Positions 18,281 through 27,828 of a stretch of 64,000 bases of DNA are shown piece by piece (the stretch's first letter is position 1; each line of letters begins with the position of its first letter). Source of the stretch: Acidobacteriota bacterium (GTDB lineage Bacteria > Acidobacteriota > Terriglobia > Acidiferrales > UBA7541); contig PMES01000072.1 in NCBI GenBank assembly GCA_003154775.1, positions 1-64,000 of the forward strand. The letters run 5' to 3'. The position numbers and the translations under genes were made by a program. The notes under the pieces are model-generated. The model was not told where the DNA came from. It ran no database searches and worked only from the letters and a program-made list of their open reading frames with translations.

Positions 18281-19066
18281 TTATGCGCGCGGAGGATGCA
18301 CCGGATTGCGCAACACGCCAACACCCGCCACCGAGACTTCCACCGTATCTCCTGCGACGAGCGGCCCCACTCCCGCCGGCGTCCCGCTGGCAATCAGATC
18401 GCCGGGGAACAACGTCATCATCCGCGATATCCAGCGCACCAGGAAGGCCACGGGATACACCATGAGTGATGTGCTGCCAGACTGCCGGCGAGCGCCATTC
18501 ACATACGTCTCGACCAGGACATTCCGCGGATCCAGTTGCGTTTCGATGTGCGCTCCAACCGGGCAAAAAGTGTCGAATCCCTTGGCGCGCGTGAACTGTA
18601 CATCGCTCTTCTGCAGATCCCGCGCGGTGACATCGTTCACGCAGGTGTAGCCCAGCACATAAGAAAGCGGATCGTCGTCATCGCCCAGATGCGCGCATTC
18701 CTTGCCGATCACCACGCCCAACTCGCCCTCATGTTCAATGCGATTCGAGTAGCGCGTCAGGACGATGGGCTCCTCGGGGCCAACGATGGAAGAAGGTGGC
18801 TTCAAAAAGATGAGCGGCTCTTTGGGAACCTCATTGCCAAACTCAGCGGCGTGCGCCGCGTAATTCCGTCCGACGCAAACAATCTTGGTTGGCTCTACCG
18901 GCGCCAGCAAACGGCATTCCTTCGCCAGCCACGTCCGATTGCCCGCCGTCCACTTCCGCCACGGCATCCCGTCGATTTCGCGGACGGTGTCTCCTTCCAG
19001 CAGGCCATAAGAAGCCTCGTCATTTCCTTGCGGTTTGGTTGCAGGTAGGAAGCGGCAGAATCTCAT
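18281..19066 (-). CDS. Fumarylacetoacetate hydrolase-family protein
   Basis: A 261-residue enzyme with the FAH fold. The N-terminal part ends at PTKIVCVGRNYAAHAAE, which starts the catalytic domain. Metal ligands are expected in HEGELGVVIGKE (two Glu) and VNDVTARDLQ (Asp). SGTPAGVGPLVAGDTVEV closes the domain. Members include 2-hydroxyhepta-2,4-diene-1,7-dioate isomerases, acylpyruvases and ureidoglycolate lyase-like enzymes; which one this is cannot be read from sequence. It is 15 bp downstream of a four-span membrane protein gene. Confidence 0.88.
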   Translation of the reverse strand: MRFCRFLPATKPQGNDEASYGLLEGDTVREIDGMPWRKWTAGNRTWLAKECRLLAPVEPTKIVCVGRNYAAHAAEFGNEVPKEPLIFLKPPSSIVGPEEPIVLTRYSNRIEHEGELGVVIGKECAHLGDDDDPLSYVLGYTCVNDVTARDLQKSDVQFTRAKGFDTFCPVGAHIETQLDPRNVLVETYVNGARRQSGSTSLMVYPVAFLVRWISRMMTLFPGDLIASGTPAGVGPLVAGDTVEVSVAGVGVLRNPVHPPRA

Positions 19067-19081
19067 TCGCGGCAGGCTCGT

Positions 19082-19531
19082 TCAGTGATGGGGATGGGAA
19101 ATATCCGCGGACCGTACTTTCCAGATGATCATGCCAATCCACGAAAGCGTCGCGAAGATCAGGTAAACCACCGCCCCCAGCACGAAAACGTGGAAGGCGC
19201 TGTATTTTTCGTCCAGCAAAACAAAAACCATGCACAGCAAGCGGTACGTGATGCTCAACAGTGTCCACGCCAGCAGCCCCGATACCATCAAATCTCCCGG
19301 GCTACGGTAAAACCTCAGTATCGGAAGGCTTGCAAACAACACCAGGCCAACTACTGCGATGATATTTCGCCCCAAGGCCAGCCGCTCCAGAAGCGGCACG
19401 CGATTGGCCAGCACCAGCCACATCGCAAAAACAAGTGAGAGGCAGATTCCGGTGTATATCCCCACGCGCACCGGCACATTCCGCAAAAACATCAGCCAAC
19501 GATAGCCAGGTAGATGGACGGACTCTGGCAT
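19082..19531 (-). CDS. Four-span membrane protein of unknown function
   Basis: A 149-residue protein with hydrophobic segments at about residues 23-42, 52-72, 83-108 and 115-138, and a His-rich end (ISHPHH). No catalytic motif is visible. The spacing to the FAH-family gene (15 bp) suggests one transcript. I do not recognise the family. Confidence 0.55.
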   Translation of the reverse strand: MPESVHLPGYRWLMFLRNVPVRVGIYTGICLSLVFAMWLVLANRVPLLERLALGRNIIAVVGLVLFASLPILRFYRSPGDLMVSGLLAWTLLSITYRLLCMVFVLLDEKYSAFHVFVLGAVVYLIFATLSWIGMIIWKVRSADISHPHH

Positions 19532-19580
19532 GGGTGCTGGACTCCCCTACCAAATACTCTCTCTTCTCTTGAACCAGGGG

Positions 19581-20759
19581 CTACGGAGAAGGTTGTGTCA
19601 CATCCACAACCACCGCGGCGCTCGGCGCACTTTCATTCCCGGCGCGGTCCACAGCGGTCACCATGTACCAGTAGCGTTTCCCGGACGAAACACTGTTATC
19701 ACGATAAGCAGGTGTGGGCAAGAGATCCGGCGAGAGAAGTTGGCCCGGCGTGCCTTCCTGTTCACTCCGGTACAGCCGATAACCGGCCAAATCCGCTTCC
19801 ACGTTGATCGACCAGGACAGATCCACCACCAATGAGCCCGCTGCGCTCCCCGGAATTACAGCGGCAACGATTCCCTGCGGTGTTGCCGGAGGGAAAATGT
19901 CCCGCAGCGTCACCACAGCGGCCGGCGAGTCCCTCGATTCCCGCTGGACTCCCTCGGCAACTACAACACTCCTCACTAGATAGGCGTAAGTCTTACCGTA
20001 GTCGAACCCCGTATCCAGAAATTCCGGTGCCGTAGTTGCCGCAAGTTGCAGCGGCCGCGACTTCCACACGGCTTGCTCTACATCCTTGGAGGCCGCCGAC
20101 GCGCTCGCCGCATCCAGTTCGCCGCGATAGACGTGGAACTCCTGAATCTGACCCAGTGGCTCGCCCCCGGATGTCTTGTCCGGCACCGCCCATTTCAACT
20201 GGATTCCGCCTTCCGTCACGCGCACGTCAAGAGACTCGATCCGCGCCGGCACCGCATATAGGCGTAAGGAGACTTCCTTCGAATCCGCGGACATTTTTTT
20301 ATCGGAAACTCTTGTGCGTACCCGGTACACCACGGTTTCGCCCGCATGCTCCTTGATTTCACCCGCGGACACGGGGTCATGAAATTCCACCTTACCCTGT
20401 TGCAAGTAGTTGCCGATCAGCGAGCCCGGAACCGTGTCCACCACGCGGAAGGATTTCGCGTCCGTTGTGCCATCGGCTTTCAAGCTGCCCCGCAAAATTT
20501 CCAGCGTCGGTGCCTCTTTCAGACTTTCCCCGCGCACGCTCTTTTTGGGCATCGTGAATGTCAGCAGCACGGCGTCTCCCGCTTGTTGCGCCGTCAGGTC
20601 GCTGATCGCCTGGGGAATCGGTGGGGAGGGGGGCAGCGGCTCTCCCGGAGCGCCGCACCCGCTTGCCGCGAAGAGAACCAGCCCGAGAGGGAAAAGGATC
20701 GAAAAATATGGCGATGGCTTCTTGAGTGTTGCGCGTCTCGCCACCTTTGGGATTGGCAT
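19581..20759 (-). CDS. Lipoprotein with fibronectin type III-like domains
   Basis: A 392-residue protein with a signal sequence and lipobox (AASGC, Cys near residue 35), then a Pro-rich linker. Three beta-sandwich repeats follow; typical fragments are LDVRVTEGGIQLKWAVP, EFHVYRGE and, in the last domain, DLSWSINVEADLAGYRLYRSE with WYMVTAVDRAGNES, a clear FnIII pattern. It is probably an outer-membrane or periplasmic lipoprotein; a binding or structural role is likely. It is downstream of hslU on the same strand with a 16-bp gap. Confidence 0.75.
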   Translation of the reverse strand: MPIPKVARRATLKKPSPYFSILFPLGLVLFAASGCGAPGEPLPPSPPIPQAISDLTAQQAGDAVLLTFTMPKKSVRGESLKEAPTLEILRGSLKADGTTDAKSFRVVDTVPGSLIGNYLQQGKVEFHDPVSAGEIKEHAGETVVYRVRTRVSDKKMSADSKEVSLRLYAVPARIESLDVRVTEGGIQLKWAVPDKTSGGEPLGQIQEFHVYRGELDAASASAASKDVEQAVWKSRPLQLAATTAPEFLDTGFDYGKTYAYLVRSVVVAEGVQRESRDSPAAVVTLRDIFPPATPQGIVAAVIPGSAAGSLVVDLSWSINVEADLAGYRLYRSEQEGTPGQLLSPDLLPTPAYRDNSVSSGKRYWYMVTAVDRAGNESAPSAAVVVDVTQPSP

Positions 20760-20775
20760 CTGCGATCGTCTGCCG

Positions 20776-22215
20776 TTACAGGATATACCGGCTCAGATCC
20801 TGGTTCTTCACGATGTCCGCCAGTTGCTTGTTCACGTAAGCGGCATCCACCTTCACCGCTTTCTTCTTCAAGTCCGGCGCTTCGAACGACAGCTCATCCA
20901 GCACTTTTTCCAGAATCGTGTGCAAGCGCCGCGCGCCGATGTTTTCCGTCTGTTCATTCACGCTCGTCGCGAATTTTGCGATCGCCTGAACGGCATCTTC
21001 GGTGAACTGCAGCTTCACACCTTCCGTATCCAGCAGCGCGATGTACTGCTTGATGAGCGCATTCTTGGGCTCGGTCAGAATCCTCACGAAATCTTCTTCC
21101 TTCAGGGATTGCAACTCCACGCGAATGGGCAGCCGCCCCTGGAGTTCCGGGATCAAGTCGGATGGCTTGCTCACGTGAAACGCGCCTGCCGCGATGAACA
21201 AGATGTGGTCCGTGCGGATCATCCCGTAGCGCGTGTTCACCGTCGTGCCTTCGATGATCGGCAGAATATCCCGCTGCACGCCTTCGCGCGACACATCCGG
21301 GCCGTGCCCCGCCTCGCGCCCCGCCACCTTGTCGATTTCATCGATGAAGATGATGCCCATCTGCTCGGCGCGCTCGACGGCTACGCGGGTAAGTTGATCC
21401 ATGTCCAGCAGCTTGTTTTCTTCTTCTTGAATCAGGTACTCGAACGCGTCCGCCACGGACATCTTGCGCTTCTTCTTCTGCTGGCCAAAGAAGCCGCTCA
21501 GCATGTCCTTCAGGTTGAGGTCCATCTCCTCAATGCCCTGGTTGGAGATTATCTCGAAGGAAGGCATCGCGCGTTCGCGTACTTCCAGGTCCACCATGCG
21601 CTGGTCCAGCTTGCCTTCGCGCAGTTGCACGCGCAGCTTTTCCCGCGTGCGCTGCGTTTGCTCCCGCTGCGCTGCCAGCTCGCTCTCGCTTGTTCCCGCC
21701 GGGGCGGGCGGCAGCGGAGGCAGCAGCAAATCGAGCACGCGCTCTTCCGCGGCCTGCTCCGCGCGATCCGCCACTTCGTCCAGCTTTTCCTCGCGAACCA
21801 TGTCGATGGATGTTTCCACCAGGTCGCGCACCATGGATTCGACGTCGCGCCCCACGTAGCCAACCTCGGTGTATTTGGAAGCTTCCACCTTCACGAACGG
21901 GCATCCGGCCAACCGCGCCAGGCGCCGCGCAATTTCCGTTTTACCCACGCCGGTTGGACCGATCATCAGAATATTCTTTGGCAGGACATCTTCGGCCATT
22001 TCCGGCTCCAACTTCTGTCGCCGTACGCGGTTGCGCAGGGCCACGGCCACGGCTCTCTTCGCCGCTGCCTGCCCCACGATGTATTTGTCCAATTCCACCA
22101 CGATTTCCCGCGGCGTCATGTCGTCCAGCGCCGGCAGCAACGCCGGATCTTCCGTCCGGCCCGTGCCATTTCCGCCCGGGAGCAGGGTTATTTCTTTTTC
22201 TGGCTTCATTGCCAT
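20776..22215 (-). CDS. hslU: ATP-dependent protease ATPase subunit HslU
   Basis: A 479-residue AAA+ protein. Walker A is [15 protein letters not shown], followed by [19 protein letters not shown] with the pore-loop GYVG. Walker B is [10 protein letters not shown]. The I domain is the central charged region between about residues 125 and 240. The C-terminus ([20 protein letters not shown]) ends in the short tail that inserts into HslV. It unfolds substrates for HslV in the cytosol. It is about 35 residues longer than the E. coli protein, mostly at the N-terminus. hslV lies upstream, separated by a 231-bp gap with a REP-like repeat. Confidence 0.96.
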   Translation of the reverse strand: MAMKPEKEITLLPGGNGTGRTEDPALLPALDDMTPREIVVELDKYIVGQAAAKRAVAVALRNRVRRQKLEPEMAEDVLPKNILMIGPTGVGKTEIARRLARLAGCPFVKVEASKYTEVGYVGRDVESMVRDLVETSIDMVREEKLDEVADRAEQAAEERVLDLLLPPLPPAPAGTSESELAAQREQTQRTREKLRVQLREGKLDQRMVDLEVRERAMPSFEIISNQGIEEMDLNLKDMLSGFFGQQKKKRKMSVADAFEYLIQEEENKLLDMDQLTRVAVERAEQMGIIFIDEIDKVAGREAGHGPDVSREGVQRDILPIIEGTTVNTRYGMIRTDHILFIAAGAFHVSKPSDLIPELQGRLPIRVELQSLKEEDFVRILTEPKNALIKQYIALLDTEGVKLQFTEDAVQAIAKFATSVNEQTENIGARRLHTILEKVLDELSFEAPDLKKKAVKVDAAYVNKQLADIVKNQDLSRYIL

Positions 22216-22347
22216 ATACGTTCAAGTCCTTGCATGCTCGGGGCGATGCGAGCACCGCGCGCCCTTCAAGTCTCTCGCTGAATGATCTCTTGCCGAATGA
22301 AATGTCTTCGCCTTGCCAGAAGTCATCTCATGAATGCTTCTTAGGGG

Positions 22348-22405
22348 GTCGGAGCTTCAGCTCCGACATCAAATTGCCTGATAAAACGGGCTTTAGCCCC
22401 TGAAG
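22348..22405. repeat. REP-like double palindrome between hslV and hslU
   Basis: Two palindromes: GTCGGAGC-TTCA-GCTCCGAC-type arms at 22348-22367 and GGGC-TTTA-GCCC at 22388-22399, then CTGAAGAAAA. Related elements occur at 34462-34510 and, inside purL, at 45361-45417; all share a first arm around CTTCAG or CTTAAG and a second GGGCTTnAGCCCC. It fills most of the 231-bp gap between two genes that normally adjoin. Confidence 0.7.
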
Positions 22406-22446
22406 AAAATCTTTCCTCCCCACTGAATCTATTTGTGAGATAAGTT

Positions 22447-22998
22447 CTAAATTTCCTCCACCGTGAAATTCTCATTCGTATAGATGCAGATTTCGCTCGC
22501 GATGCGCATTGCTTCCAGCGCCAGCTCTTTCGTCGTCAGCTTCGTGTGCTTCACCATGGCGCGCGCCGCGGCCAGCGCATACGGTCCGCCCGAGCCGATG
22601 GCGCATATCCCGTCGTCCGGCTCGATCACGTCGCCATTGCCCGAGAGCACAAACGTGGACTTGGCATCGGCCACGATCAGCAGTGCTTCCAGATGCCGCA
22701 GCGCGCGGTCCTTGCGCCACTCCTTCGCCAGTTCCACCGCCGCCTTCTGCAAATTCCCCGAATGTTCCTGGAGCTTCCCCTCGAAACGCTCGAAAAGCGA
22801 AAGCGCGTCCGCGGTTGATCCGGCAAACCCGGCAATCACCTTGTCATTGAACATCCGCCGCGTCTTCCGCGCGGTGTGCTTCAACACGTGATCGCCCAAG
22901 GTCACCTGACCATCGGCAATGAGCACCACCTTGTTATCTTTCCGCACACACAGCACCGTCGTGCCGTGCGTCTGCGGCTCCCCGGAGGCATGTTTCAT
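22447..22998 (-). CDS. hslV: ATP-dependent protease peptidase subunit HslV
   Basis: A 183-residue proteasome-beta-like peptidase. The pattern [25 protein letters not shown] is the active N-terminus; the catalytic Thr is exposed after removal of about 12 residues ([12 protein letters not shown]). Motifs [25 protein letters not shown] and [16 protein letters not shown] are characteristic. The leading propeptide is longer than in E. coli, where only Met is removed, so processing may be autocatalytic, as in some other bacteria. Forms the proteolytic core with HslU. Confidence 0.95.
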   Translation of the reverse strand: MKHASGEPQTHGTTVLCVRKDNKVVLIADGQVTLGDHVLKHTARKTRRMFNDKVIAGFAGSTADALSLFERFEGKLQEHSGNLQKAAVELAKEWRKDRALRHLEALLIVADAKSTFVLSGNGDVIEPDDGICAIGSGGPYALAAARAMVKHTKLTTKELALEAMRIASEICIYTNENFTVEEI

Positions 22999-23090
22999 CC
23001 TGTAAGTATACCGCGTTGCCCGATTCCGGTCATGGCAGCAGCCAAGAATGGGTTAGGGCCACTACTGCTAGCCCAAACTCTCGAACTGTT

Positions 23091-24722
23091 TTAATTTGCG
23101 AGGGGAATCTCGCGGAAAGAAAGTACCTTGTAGGTGAGCGGGCCCTGCGCGCTACTGACAGAACAGCTGTTGTAGATGATTCCAAAACCGGGGGTGCTGC
23201 CAAAGCCGCCACCAAAGCCAGTACAGCTGGATTGACTGCCGAAGCAGGAGTTCCCCAGGGAGGTGCCCGATAGCAGGGTACCCGAGGCGTCGCGCGTCTT
23301 GGCCACCAGAACTGCGCCTTGAATCCCGCCACTTCCATTCATGTTGGAATAATAGATTCCCTGTCCGATTACGAGCACTAGCCCATTCCAGTTGGCGTCG
23401 GGGTCGTAAATCAGCGTCCCTGTAACCAGCAGCAATCCATATCCGAATCCATGCCACCCGTTCAGATTGAGATCGCCGTTGACAACGATCGTCATCGGGT
23501 TTGACGAGGACATCGTGGGGGCCTTTGTCGAAATTGTGGTGCCAGTCGCCGACCCGTTGATGACCACATCTGCGCTTCGGGTGATGTCTTGTGCCACCTC
23601 ATCCAAACTCGCCGGCGTCTCCCAGCTTTGGCGTAAAGGAGTTGCCGCGGCCGAAACGCTGGGGATCGTTGGCACATAGCTGCCCGGAGGCGGGCCGGAG
23701 GGCACCATCGGGTATCCGGGGTAATGGCCCCGATTCGATGGCGGTGAGACTTGAGGGAAAATCGGTGTGGAAGAGACAGAGTAATCGTTGGGATTCGTGT
23801 ACGCAATAGAGTTGACTGCGGCTTGCGGAGTGGTGGAGCTGCAAGCGTCCCGGCCATCGATCTTATAGCCGAGTGCCCCAGCGTCCCGAAAAATTACGCC
23901 GTTCCCATCCAGCGTCAATGCCGCGGGAAATGCGTTGCTTGTGGGGCTCGGTGAAATCACCACCGGCGCAACGATGTACTGCAGCATTCGCCGGCTCCCG
24001 CTCGGAAGCACGGAAAGCGAGGTAATCTCCAGCGCTTGGACAGAAGTGGGCGTCGGGGGCGTCGGCGGTGTAGATGGAGCGGACACGACCAAGCCCGGTG
24101 CAGGTTGAGTGGGATTAGAAGAATTCACGTGGGCAGGGTCGTAGAATAAAACTCCTGATCCATCCAGGACCCCATCGCCGTTGACGTCCAGATTGAGTGA
24201 TTGTTCTGTGATCGGGTTGATTCGTACCCACTTATAGCTGGGCCAGGGAAGTCCTGCTACCGCTGACTCGGAGGGAATCTCTTGCACGGCGGAGCCGGAC
24301 AGGCCCCAAGAAAATTCCTGAGCATATTCCGTATCCGGATAGTTCGCGGGATTCGCGCTGGTCGGGTCCACGATTTCGCCGCCTGCCGGATTCACGATGT
24401 ATAGAACCTGCGTCAGCCCCCATGTGGGAAGACCTGAAGAATTCAGCAGCGTCGAGTAGCTATTGGTAATGTTGATGTAGTTCGAGTTCTTCCAGAGCAG
24501 CCGCCCTCGCGCTTCTTCCAGCCCAGCCTGTGCGGCGTAGTAGGCGCTGGTCGAAGTGCGGTAGTTTCCGGTCAAAGCGCTGTCCGTGCCCGTGGAAACA
24601 ATCATTGCGATGCCCACTACGCTGATCAAGAGCAGGGCAAAGATCGCGATCAGCAGGGCCGCTCCCCGTTCGTTTCGCCAATGTCCGTATTTGTGAAGGC
24701 AATTCATCGTCCGGCTCATCAT
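23091..24722 (-). CDS. PilX-type minor pilin / pilus assembly protein
   Basis: A 543-residue protein with the PilX N-terminal signature: R-N-E-R-G-A-A-L-L-I-A-I-F-A-L-L-L, then GNYRTSTSAYYAAQAGLEEARGRL. It lacks the Glu5 of classical pilins, as PilX does. The large C-terminal part is beta-rich, Ser/Thr/Pro-rich in the middle, with VVNGDLNLNGWHGFGYGLLLV and GGIQGAVLVAKTRD. It is the last gene of a four-gene minor-pilin operon and is long for a PilX (usually below 250 residues), so it may also act as a surface adhesin. It ends just after a Gly-rich segment. Confidence 0.8.
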   Translation of the reverse strand: MMSRTMNCLHKYGHWRNERGAALLIAIFALLLISVVGIAMIVSTGTDSALTGNYRTSTSAYYAAQAGLEEARGRLLWKNSNYINITNSYSTLLNSSGLPTWGLTQVLYIVNPAGGEIVDPTSANPANYPDTEYAQEFSWGLSGSAVQEIPSESAVAGLPWPSYKWVRINPITEQSLNLDVNGDGVLDGSGVLFYDPAHVNSSNPTQPAPGLVVSAPSTPPTPPTPTSVQALEITSLSVLPSGSRRMLQYIVAPVVISPSPTSNAFPAALTLDGNGVIFRDAGALGYKIDGRDACSSTTPQAAVNSIAYTNPNDYSVSSTPIFPQVSPPSNRGHYPGYPMVPSGPPPGSYVPTIPSVSAAATPLRQSWETPASLDEVAQDITRSADVVINGSATGTTISTKAPTMSSSNPMTIVVNGDLNLNGWHGFGYGLLLVTGTLIYDPDANWNGLVLVIGQGIYYSNMNGSGGIQGAVLVAKTRDASGTLLSGTSLGNSCFGSQSSCTGFGGGFGSTPGFGIIYNSCSVSSAQGPLTYKVLSFREIPLAN

Positions 24723-24729
24723 CCTTCCA

Positions 24730-25560
24730 TCAATGAGACAAATTCAAGGTATGGCCGCGGCCATTCAGCTCCACCAGCTTCAACATCTGCGTTTGCATGT
24801 CGCGCTGCGGCGTAGCCACAATCAGTGTCACATCCACATCTCGAATATTTTGGGGTAGATCGCTTAAGCCCGCCGTGGGGCAGGGTACTGGTTGTGGGGG
24901 AGTGCTAGTTGGTCCCTCCGGAGTGTCACACATATATTGGAATATAGGCTGGGGCACTGCACCTGGAAACATCGTGGGATAGGTGGCTGTGATCTGCGCG
25001 AGTTGCCCCCCTCCGGGATTATTCATCACGTTCACCAGGAATGGCACCGCCGCACCAGGAGCCGATAGGGCCGAAAGCGGGTCCCCGCCTGTCGTTGGCT
25101 TTGGCACGACCGCGCGGTAAAGCGTGGTGCCGCTCAAGTAATAGCGTACCCAGCTCACATTCGGGTCGCTACCCAGGCGCGTTTCCACGATCAAGTCATA
25201 ATCTCCAGGGGACGTACACGTTCCACCGCCAGCGGTGCCAATGGCGCAGGGAACTAACGGATAGTAATTCGGACTCCAGGCCACCGGCCCGACGGCATAG
25301 GTCGAAGGGTCGGTAGGAATCACCGAGTAGAGACCCAGCGAAGGATATCCGGAGACATTGACGTCCCGCACAATCTGATCCATGGCCAGCCGCGCTTCTT
25401 GGAAGGAAGCGGAAAGCTGGTTCTCACTCGCATACCTCTGCTGCGAAAGCTGCAGCAGCTCGAACATGGCCGCGCAAATAATCAGGAAAATCGCCATCGC
25501 CACCATCAGTTCCACCAGCGAAAATCCACGCGCATTCACGGCTGGCGGCAATTCCTTCAT
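24730..25560 (-). CDS. PilW-type prepilin
   Basis: The ATG at 25560 overlaps the stop of the PilV-like gene as ATGA and yields 276 residues starting MKELPPAVNARGFSLVELMV. The prepilin peptidase site is G|FSLVE with Glu5 present, followed by the hydrophobic helix. The motif QEARLAMDQIVRDVNVSGYPSLG is typical of PilW-like minor pilins. The C-terminus (VDVTLIVATPQRDMQTQ) fits. It should prime or cap a type IV pilus or related secretion pseudopilus. The frame is open further upstream, within the PilV-like gene. Confidence 0.85.
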   Translation of the reverse strand: MKELPPAVNARGFSLVELMVAMAIFLIICAAMFELLQLSQQRYASENQLSASFQEARLAMDQIVRDVNVSGYPSLGLYSVIPTDPSTYAVGPVAWSPNYYPLVPCAIGTAGGGTCTSPGDYDLIVETRLGSDPNVSWVRYYLSGTTLYRAVVPKPTTGGDPLSALSAPGAAVPFLVNVMNNPGGGQLAQITATYPTMFPGAVPQPIFQYMCDTPEGPTSTPPQPVPCPTAGLSDLPQNIRDVDVTLIVATPQRDMQTQMLKLVELNGRGHTLNLSH

Positions 25561-26129
25561 TTCGACACCAATACATCCAGCGTGACCGGCAGGGTCGGGG
25601 TTTGCATGCCCCGCCGGAATACGCCAAGGATGATGCGCCGTCCCGTTGCGGCGTTGGTCAGCGGGTTCGTGAACGTGATGACGGCCCAACGAACGTCGTT
25701 GGTCGCGCCAAAGGGATCGTTGGGGTCAATGTAAGTGAAGCTGTAGCCATCAACGGGTGACTGCGAAAAATCGATCACCGGCGTGTTGTAGCTGTCGAGA
25801 GCAACAGGACTCCCGACGATCTGCCCCGGCTGGGTGGGATCGCCCAGGTAGCAGGTCGTCGAGAGAGGGCACAACACCCCGAGCGGGTCGTTAAACGTAG
25901 TGGTGTTCAGAGAAACTTCCCGCATGGCTTCCAATTGCCGCTGCGCCAGCACCAGGGCGGTGGCGTTGCTGCGATTATTCGAGTTCAACATCACCGAAGC
26001 CGGCACCAGTTGCGCCACCGCCACCAGCCCCACCAGGATTATGGCCGTGGCGATGAGCATCTCCGTCAGCGTGAACCCATGCTCGGTATACCTCGAATTG
26101 GATCGCCGTTTCATGTCAATCTGTTTCAC
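25557..26129 (-). CDS. PilV-type prepilin
   Basis: A 190-residue protein with the cleavage site EHG|FTLTEMLIATAIIL near residue 18 and Glu5 present. It continues with Q-R-Q-L-E-A-M-R-E, common in PilV/GspI-type minor pilins. It overlaps the genes on both sides by 4 bp, so the four pilin genes are translationally coupled. The start could also be the Met at residue 6. Confidence 0.83.
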   Translation of the reverse strand: MKQIDMKRRSNSRYTEHGFTLTEMLIATAIILVGLVAVAQLVPASVMLNSNNRSNATALVLAQRQLEAMREVSLNTTTFNDPLGVLCPLSTTCYLGDPTQPGQIVGSPVALDSYNTPVIDFSQSPVDGYSFTYIDPNDPFGATNDVRWAVITFTNPLTNAATGRRIILGVFRRGMQTPTLPVTLDVLVSK

Positions 26130-26737
26130 CGCACCTGCTGCCAGTATCCGGACGCATCTGCCGTCCAGATCTGGATGGAACCCGCCGGCATCAATAACAC
26201 CGCTCGATAACCCGCCTCCGGCGCAATACCGCTGCCCAGGTAGAAAACGTTCACGTTCTGGGGTGTAACCGCCCCGCGCGCATCAAACGTGATCACGGAG
26301 CCGGTCGGCGAAGGAGTTGCCGGTGACACTCCGCTGACCGCTTGTGACAACATCGCGGACGTTCCCGGAATGCTGCTACCATCCACCAGATTCCCCGATG
26401 GCCCCAGCAGGATCATCTTCTCCCCGGTGTCCTGCACACCGTTCTGGTTCGAGTCCGCCCACACCAGCGTCAACGTCGGATCGCCGCCGTAGGTCTGCTG
26501 GACCTGGCAGTTCACCTGCTTATTCAGGCGAATGGCGTCGTACCTCGTAAGCCGCAAGATATCCGCCATCTGCGAAGCCGAGTTCGTCAGCAAATACGAG
26601 TGGTACGCCCGGAGGAACGACGGCAGCCCGATGGCCATCAAAATCAGGGCCACCGCCAGCGTCACCACCAGCTCGGTTAAGCTGAACCCGTACTCTCTCC
26701 ACGACGCGGATTGTGCGTCGCACATACGCCGTTTCAT
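26126..26737 (-). CDS. GspH/FimT-type pseudopilin
   Basis: A 203-residue prepilin with cleavage site EYG|FSLTELVVTLAVALILMAIGLPSF, then the FimT/GspH pattern A-S-Q-M-A-D-I-L-R-L-T-R-Y-D-A-I-R-L-N and a C-terminal beta domain with VITFDARGAVTPQNVNV. It is the first gene of the minor-pilin operon fimT-pilV-pilW-pilX. No PilY1, major pilin or assembly ATPase is in the window, so these minor subunits depend on machinery encoded elsewhere. The 203 bp upstream presumably hold the promoter; I see no strong one. Confidence 0.85.
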   Translation of the reverse strand: MKRRMCDAQSASWREYGFSLTELVVTLAVALILMAIGLPSFLRAYHSYLLTNSASQMADILRLTRYDAIRLNKQVNCQVQQTYGGDPTLTLVWADSNQNGVQDTGEKMILLGPSGNLVDGSSIPGTSAMLSQAVSGVSPATPSPTGSVITFDARGAVTPQNVNVFYLGSGIAPEAGYRAVLLMPAGSIQIWTADASGYWQQVR

Positions 26738-26940
26738 GCACTCCCATACCTTGCATCGCCCTGCGGTGCGAATTCCGGCTCTATTTTGGACTGGGACACC
26801 TAAATTAGCAGGATTCTCGCGCCTTAGATAGCCGCTATCCTTCTGGATATTATTTAGCTATTTACACCCTTGTCGACGCGGGCGGCCCCGCGCAATGCGG
26901 CACGGCTTCCCCGGACCCGCAACGTCGAGCCACTGGCAGT

Positions 26941-27828
26941 CTACTTCTTGTCTGTCACTTTCCCCTTGGATTCTTTGTAGCGCCTCTCCAGTCCCGCTTT
27001 CGTGAAGAAGTCCGCAGGTAGCTTGGGATTCGCTTTGCACGAATCATAGAACAACTGGTAGGTTCGCCGGTCATTGTGCAGCCGGGTTACTTGCATCGGT
27101 ATCTGGATGCCGTCATTCGGCTGGTAGTTCGTGAAAATCGTCACGTCCTCATCCATCTCGCCCGTAACCTCGTCTTTGCTGGTCACCACCGTGCGCGCAG
27201 GAAGGTGCGTGGAATAATCGAAGGCCAGGCGGATGGAGCCTTCTTCTCCGCGGTCCGTAATCTCCACCCAATCCACCTGCCGCAAGTCCGCGGTTGTGGT
27301 CCCCGCGTAGCGCAGGAACACATCCTGCTCATTCACTTTCAGGAGCAACACGTTGCGAAAATGGTTCTTCGCCGCCGCTTGAAAATCGGAGACGGTGCTG
27401 GCCGCCGCTTCGTTGACCCCGCTCTTATCCATCGTCCATCCTTCATTCCCGGAAAATACCTGGATAAATACGCCGCCCTTGATGGGAAGAACTCCGACCA
27501 GCACGGCCAACATGCCGCCCTTCGTGCTGCTGACCACATACTCAGTGCGGTTCTTGTCGGGAAAATGCCAATAGCTCCGGTAACCCGCGTATCCGCCCAG
27601 GCCGCCACTATGGTCAATTTGCGCCTGGCGCCCATCGCATTCCAGTTCTTCGTAATCCCGGAATGCGGCGCCCCCCAGAGCCTCAATTGCCTGCTGCACA
27701 AGCTGCTTCGCCTTCGCTGTGCTCTTCTCCGGATCCCACATGTCCGGGTTCTGCGCCTTCACGCCAGGTGCGAGCAGCACCAGGGCAAAGGCCACCCCCA
27801 CGCAGGCTTTGGCCAACTTCATCCGCAC
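26941..27828 (-). CDS. Exported LolA/DUF4292-like protein
   Basis: A 295-residue protein with a signal peptide (KLAKACVGVAFALVLLAPGVKAQ). The mature part has A-K-Q-L-V-Q-Q-A-I-E-A-L-G-G at its start, then a beta-rich domain with YRSYWHFPDKNRTEYV and LPARTVVTSKDEVTGEMDEDVTIFTNYQ. That pattern resembles outer-membrane lipoprotein-sorting-like (LolA/LolB fold) proteins common in acidobacteria. Ligand and role are unknown. It overlaps the 3' end of the SDR gene by 10 bp. Confidence 0.65.
   Translation of the reverse strand: MRMKLAKACVGVAFALVLLAPGVKAQNPDMWDPEKSTAKAKQLVQQAIEALGGAAFRDYEELECDGRQAQIDHSGGLGGYAGYRSYWHFPDKNRTEYVVSSTKGGMLAVLVGVLPIKGGVFIQVFSGNEGWTMDKSGVNEAAASTVSDFQAAAKNHFRNVLLLKVNEQDVFLRYAGTTTADLRQVDWVEITDRGEEGSIRLAFDYSTHLPARTVVTSKDEVTGEMDEDVTIFTNYQPNDGIQIPMQVTRLHNDRRTYQLFYDSCKANPKLPADFFTKAGLERRYKESKGKVTDKK

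Noticed and set aside
20410-22281. A 623-codon open frame on the plus strand opposite hslU
   Set aside because: It is the antisense shadow of hslU and part of the FnIII gene in high-GC DNA. Its translation is rich in His, Arg and Gln with no motif, and the minus-strand gene has clear AAA+ motifs.
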